64,000 nt of DNA from Paenisporosarcina indica (lineage in GTDB: Bacteria > Bacillota > Bacilli > Bacillales_A > Planococcaceae): positions 620,001 through 684,000 of the forward strand of contig NZ_MPTA01000002.1 of NCBI RefSeq assembly GCF_001939075.1. The letters are read 5' to 3'. Below are positions 60,377 to 64,000 of the stretch, piece after piece; position 1 is the first letter of the stretch; the number at the start of each line of letters is the position of its first letter. The notes beneath the pieces are model-generated. The model had not been told where the DNA came from. It searched no databases and saw only the letters and a program-made list of their open reading frames with translations. Both the position numbers and the translations under genes were made by a program.

Positions 60377-61882
60377 TTACATTTCTACATCGCTGGCGAA
60401 ATGTGATTTTTTGTTTTTAATTTCCGCATAAATGCTCGCCAGTAAAATCAGCAGGGAAATTACTAATAAAATACCGGATATCGGACGATTAAAAAATAAT
60501 AATAAATTTCCTTCAAACATTTTTATTGATTGTAGTAAAGAAGTTTCCATCAACTTCCCTAGAACAAAAGTTAACACGATCGGAGCCATAGGAATATCTA
60601 ATTTCTTCAGTAAATAACCGAATATTCCGAAAAACATCATTACACCGACATTCCATAAACTATTGTTTACACTATACGCCCCCAACACAGAGATTATTAA
60701 GATAATCGGGTAAAGAAGCTTGGATGGTATCAAGGCGACTTTTGCCCAAACGCCAGCCAGTGGTAAGTTCATGAAAAGTAAAATTAAATTACCAATAAAC
60801 ATACTTGCAATAATACCCCATACAAAATCAGGATTATCTTGGAACATAGTTGGGCCAGGAGTTAATCCGTGCATAATAAATGCCCCAAGAATAATAGCAA
60901 TTGTAGGGGAGCTTGGAATACCTAGTGTCAGCAGTGGAATCAAGGCGGCGCCACTATAGGAATTATTGGCTGTTTCCGGCCCTGCTACACCTTCTATTGC
61001 TCCTTTTCCAAATCTTGACGGATCTTTAGCCAGTTTCTTTTCTACAGAATAAGAAAGGAGTGCCGGGATAACTGAATTCGTTCCTGGTATTAACCCTGTT
61101 ATAAAACCAATCCCTGTTCCTCTGCTGATGGATTTCATTGTTGGTTTCCACTCTTCCCGTCTTGGCAGCAACCCTTTTACTTTTGCAGGTTTTTCACTGT
61201 TTGATAAGTTTTCCATCCCAAGTAGGATTTCAGATAAACCAAACAATCCCATTGCGATCGTAACTAAGTCAAATCCTGACATTAATTCAGGAACACCCAT
61301 TGTAAATCGAACTGCACCAGATACTGGATCCATCCCCACGAGGGATAAGGTTAAACCAATAAATGCAGCAAGCAAACCTTTAATCAATGATTGACCCATG
61401 AGGCCGATCACCATGATTAATCCAAACGTCATAAGAGCAAAAAATTCTGGTGGACCAAACTTCAATGCCCATTCTGCGAGACTAGGACCGATAAAAGCCA
61501 GTCCAATAATAGCTACTGTACCGCCTATAAAAGAACCTATTGCCGCTACACCAAGAGCAACGCCAGCTCTTCCTTGTTTTGCCAATGGATGTCCATCTAA
61601 GCAAGTAATTACAGAAGCGGCTTCCCCAGGTGTATTAATCATTACAGAAGTAATGGTACCTCCGTACATCGAGCCATAATAAATGCCCGCTAGCATAATA
61701 ATAGCGGAGACGGGCTCCATGCCAATTGTAAGCGGAATCAAAATGGCAGTTCCTGTTGTTGGACCTAGACCAGGCATGACTCCTACTAACATTCCGACAG
61801 AGACACCAATCAAACAATATAGAATGTTCCCTAATGATAATGCTGTTTCAAAGCCGTGAAGCAATTGAATGAAAGAATCCAT
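60377..61882 (-). CDS. tctA: Tripartite tricarboxylate transporter permease, TctA family
   Basis: A 501-residue membrane protein with about 11-12 helices. Its family marks are VGMLVGVMPGLGPTTGTAIL in the first part, GGTITSVMINTPGEAASVIT, and GITGLIPGTNSVIPALLSYS-type loop (GFITGLIPGTNSVIPALLS). It forms the large membrane component of a TTT system, with TctB 15 bases upstream. A soluble TctC binding protein is expected but not seen next to it. Clustered with eda and kdgK, so the substrate is likely a sugar acid such as gluconate/galactonate/uronate or 2-keto-3-deoxygluconate. ATG 61882 follows AAAGGGGAG. Confidence 0.93.
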   Translation of the reverse strand: MDSFIQLLHGFETALSLGNILYCLIGVSVGMLVGVMPGLGPTTGTAILIPLTIGMEPVSAIIMLAGIYYGSMYGGTITSVMINTPGEAASVITCLDGHPLAKQGRAGVALGVAAIGSFIGGTVAIIGLAFIGPSLAEWALKFGPPEFFALMTFGLIMVIGLMGQSLIKGLLAAFIGLTLSLVGMDPVSGAVRFTMGVPELMSGFDLVTIAMGLFGLSEILLGMENLSNSEKPAKVKGLLPRREEWKPTMKSISRGTGIGFITGLIPGTNSVIPALLSYSVEKKLAKDPSRFGKGAIEGVAGPETANNSYSGAALIPLLTLGIPSSPTIAIILGAFIMHGLTPGPTMFQDNPDFVWGIIASMFIGNLILLFMNLPLAGVWAKVALIPSKLLYPIILIISVLGAYSVNNSLWNVGVMMFFGIFGYLLKKLDIPMAPIVLTFVLGKLMETSLLQSIKMFEGNLLLFFNRPISGILLVISLLILLASIYAEIKNKKSHFASDVEM

Positions 61883-61897
61883 TATTACATCTCCCCT

Positions 61898-62353
61898 TTA
61901 CCACCCAAATACACTAACAGGCAGCGGTATTTCAAAGAATACCTTAAATATTATGAATAAAATAATTGATGTAAAGATAGCTATCCCTAAACCCCAATAC
62001 CATTTGTATTCTCGAGAAAACAAAGTGAAAAGTAGTACCGTACTTGCAATGATGAAACCTGTAAAATTAACTAGTACCATAAAAACTATTAGTGCCAAGA
62101 CTACTGATAAAATGTTTCCAAAGCTTCTCCCCATTGGAATAATGTCCGAAAAATAGTAGATGCTTTTTTTGATAGATAGCCGAATATACAATATCGATAA
62201 GACAAGTAGAATCCCTGATAACCATATTGGGAATAGTCCCGGACCTGGTCCGAATTTACTAAAATAATCTAGATTCATTGCTTGAATAAAAATGACCGAG
62301 GAAAAAACCAAAATGATAAGACCTACCCATACACCTGCGTTCTGTTTACTCAC
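61898..62353 (-). CDS. tctB: Tripartite tricarboxylate transporter small membrane subunit, TctB
   Basis: A 151-residue protein with four helices (VWVGLIILVFSSVIFIQAMN, then GPGLFPIWLSGILLVLSIL with the conserved GPxxFP motif). TctB is the small integral subunit pairing with TctA. GTG 62353 follows AGGTGGTGAG. It lies between eda and tctA in the same direction; about 220 bp separate it from eda, so it may have its own promoter. Confidence 0.88.
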   Translation of the reverse strand: MSKQNAGVWVGLIILVFSSVIFIQAMNLDYFSKFGPGPGLFPIWLSGILLVLSILYIRLSIKKSIYYFSDIIPMGRSFGNILSVVLALIVFMVLVNFTGFIIASTVLLFTLFSREYKWYWGLGIAIFTSIILFIIFKVFFEIPLPVSVFGW

Positions 62354-62577
62354 GTCCTCACCACCTTACTTAACCATTTTTTTGTAACCTTATTTCAACA
62401 ATGTGAGTTTGACCTTCTTTTGGTACTCGTCCAATTTGAATAATGAAATCGGCAATTAAAATCAATCCAATTTTGAGGCCACTTTTTTCTCCTTACTATT
62501 GAACAGTTAGTTGAACATCTAAGAGATAAATGCCATCTTCAAAGTTATTTCTAAGCTGGCTGTTTTGCTTAATCTTA

Positions 62578-63225
62578 TTATTTGTTAACTCTTGCTTCTG
62601 TTACCTTTTCTTTATACTGTCGAGCTAGGCCAGAAAGTTTATCCCATTCGCCGTTTTGTATGTATTCCTTATTCAGTAGGGAGCCGCCAACTCCTGCAGC
62701 AACTGCCCCGGCTTTAATATATTCCTGGATATTTTCAAGACCAATGTCGCCTGTTGGCATCATTGGAATGTGACCTAGAGGGCCTCTTACATCTTTAATG
62801 AATTGGCTTCCCAATACGCTGGCAGGGAACACTTTAACAATATCCGCACCCCATTCATACGCTTGTAAAATTTCAGTAGGGGTAAATACTCCTGGAATTA
62901 CAATCTTGCCATAACGGTTTGCGACAGCAATTGTATCCCTGCTCATTGTAGGTGCGAAAATAAATTCGGCGCCTGCTTGAATCGCACGGACAGCACTCTC
63001 CCCATCAAGCACAGTTCCAGCACCAATTACTGCTTTTTCGCCAAATAATTTCTTGGCTTCACTAATGACATGAAACGCGTTCGGCGAATCTATTGTCACT
63101 TCAATACCAGTAATTCCGCCTTCCACAAGCGCAGCGATGACATCCATCACCTTGTCTGCTTCAATTTTGCGTACTACCGCAACCACTCCAGATTCAAGCA
63201 GTCGATTCAGCATATCCTGTTTCAT
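62578..63225 (-). CDS. eda: 2-keto-3-deoxygluconate-6-phosphate (KDPG/KHG) aldolase
   Basis: A 215-residue TIM-barrel aldolase that splits KDPG to pyruvate and glyceraldehyde 3-phosphate. Conserved pieces include GVVAVVRKIEADKVMDVIAA, EGGITGIEVTIDSPNA with the catalytic Glu, and the Schiff-base Lys in ADIVKVFPASVLG. It follows the kdgK-like kinase gene by 13 bases: kinase and aldolase act in series. ATG 63225 follows AGAGGAGTG; the first ATG of the open frame is 9 bases earlier and lies on that site. Part of a KDG catabolic cluster with tctB and tctA. Confidence 0.93.
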   Translation of the reverse strand: MKQDMLNRLLESGVVAVVRKIEADKVMDVIAALVEGGITGIEVTIDSPNAFHVISEAKKLFGEKAVIGAGTVLDGESAVRAIQAGAEFIFAPTMSRDTIAVANRYGKIVIPGVFTPTEILQAYEWGADIVKVFPASVLGSQFIKDVRGPLGHIPMMPTGDIGLENIQEYIKAGAVAAGVGGSLLNKEYIQNGEWDKLSGLARQYKEKVTEARVNK

Positions 63226-63238
63226 TTTATACACTCCT

Positions 63239-64000
63239 CTACCTTAGTACATCCACACTTTTTCTATGGAAATTTTCAAGTGCTTCTCTTCGTGGCAAAC
63301 CCTCCACATCACCTTTGACAGTCACGACCATTGCACCTATCGTTGAACCCATTGTTACGGCTTCCTTCAAACTCTTCCCTTCGAGCAAACCTGACAAAAG
63401 TCCAGCAGCAAACCCATCTCCCGCACCAATCGGATCAACCACACGATCAACCTTAATACTCGGAATGAATCCTGCTTCATCCTCTTTGGAATCATAGTAA
63501 GTTCCAATATCACCATTTTTAATCGCAATCTTAGAAACCCCTGCATTAAGGAAATATTGAGCTATTTCGTTATAGTCACGTGTTCCAAGTAGATATTCTG
63601 CTTCATCTATGCCGGGCATTACAAGATCTGCCAGCTTAGCAATCTTCAATACAATATCTTTCGCATCCGGTTTATCGCTCATCAATTTATAACGAATATT
63701 TGGATCGAAAGAAAGAAGGATATTATTTTCTTTTGCAAATTCAGCAACCGCATAGATTAATTCTTCACAGCTGTCACTTAGAAAAGGGGTGATTCCCGTT
63801 AAGTGAATAACTTTTGCTTGTCTAAGATACTCCCAATCTAATTCTTCTTTTTTCATCTGGCTTGCTGCAGAACCTTTACGGTAATAATAGACTTGATTAG
63901 AGCCTTCACGGAGTGTTTCTTTAATATAAAGGCCTGTCGAAAAATCCTCATTGATTTTTACCCGGGATGTATCGACGCCTTCTCCTCGTATAGATGATAT
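63239..64000 (-). CDS. kdgK: 2-keto-3-deoxygluconate kinase (PfkB family), partial
   Basis: The gene enters from the right edge; 253 residues of its C-terminal part are visible, reading through GEGVDTSRVKINEDFSTGLY, then HLTGITPFLSDSCEELI, LLSFDPNIRYKLMSD and the PfkB catalytic signature VDPIGAGDGFAAGLLSGLLE. These are the marks of KdgK, which phosphorylates KDG to KDPG for the aldolase downstream. It ends 13 bases before eda, so they are co-transcribed. The start and first part lie beyond position 64000. Confidence 0.9.
   Translation of the reverse strand: MSSIRGEGVDTSRVKINEDFSTGLYIKETLREGSNQVYYYRKGSAASQMKKEELDWEYLRQAKVIHLTGITPFLSDSCEELIYAVAEFAKENNILLSFDPNIRYKLMSDKPDAKDIVLKIAKLADLVMPGIDEAEYLLGTRDYNEIAQYFLNAGVSKIAIKNGDIGTYYDSKEDEAGFIPSIKVDRVVDPIGAGDGFAAGLLSGLLEGKSLKEAVTMGSTIGAMVVTVKGDVEGLPRREALENFHRKSVDVLR

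Overview
The window reads as chromosome from a low-GC, endospore-forming member of the Bacillales, most likely Planococcaceae (Sporosarcina-like). The reasons are an SspH-type small acid-soluble spore protein, a KinB-like kinase, a complete gntR-gntK-gntP-gntZ operon with a B. subtilis-type GntR operator, T-box, SigB and LexA-type regulatory sites, GGAGG ribosome binding sites, and a secreted subtilase resembling cold-adapted S41-type subtilisins. The genus is an inference.

Layout. 1-0.9 kb: end of a polar amino acid ABC transporter. 0.9-4.4 kb: a YdaT-like stress gene, an internally deleted intracellular serine protease pseudogene, then a yvrJ / SigO-like / RsoA-like split sigma factor locus and a cell-wall amidase. 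4.7-9.4 kb: two LysE-type exporters duplicated with their promoters around an MFS exporter, then an APC permease. 9.6-10.9 kb: KinB-like kinase. 11.1-16.6 kb: gluconate operon. 16.8-19.3 kb: acetyltransferase and chromate transporter. 19.4-24.5 kb: a 1.28-kaa superfamily I helicase with a long coiled coil and a winged-helix-like partner. 24.8-28.7 kb: acetamidase, secreted subtilase and, divergent to it, a peptide-responsive (RRNPP) regulator followed by its own 46-residue secreted propeptide. 28.7-34.6 kb: small membrane proteins, a LysE/ArgO exporter, arsR-arsB-arsC and an SOS-boxed YolD pair. 34.9-39.3 kb: GntP-family permease, an amino acid ABC operon and sspH. 39.3-46.8 kb: small enzymes, a second subtilase, DoxX/TetR, DUF1428 and guaC. 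47.0-48.7 kb: a 5S rRNA followed by 13 tRNAs. 49.2-59.6 kb: RsbR-like protein, phosphodiesterase, a T-box-controlled YitT gene, DUF4349 lipoprotein, a two-component pair and a stress protein. 60.4 kb-end: tctA, tctB, eda and a partial kdgK for 2-keto-3-deoxygluconate metabolism.

How the genes connect. The gnt operon imports gluconate and feeds it to the pentose phosphate pathway, under GntR and probably CcpA. The eda-kdgK-tctBA cluster suggests uptake of a sugar acid feeding 2-keto-3-deoxygluconate. Stress circuitry recurs: SigB-like promoters precede the YdaT-like and YflT/YsnF-like genes, and an RsbR paralogue lies in the window. The least described parts are the peptide-sensing regulator next to a secreted protease, the two-subunit sigma factor without its usual oxalate decarboxylase target, the helicase/winged-helix pair, the isoleucine-type T-box on a YitT gene, and 21-bp-periodic repeats found at two distant places.
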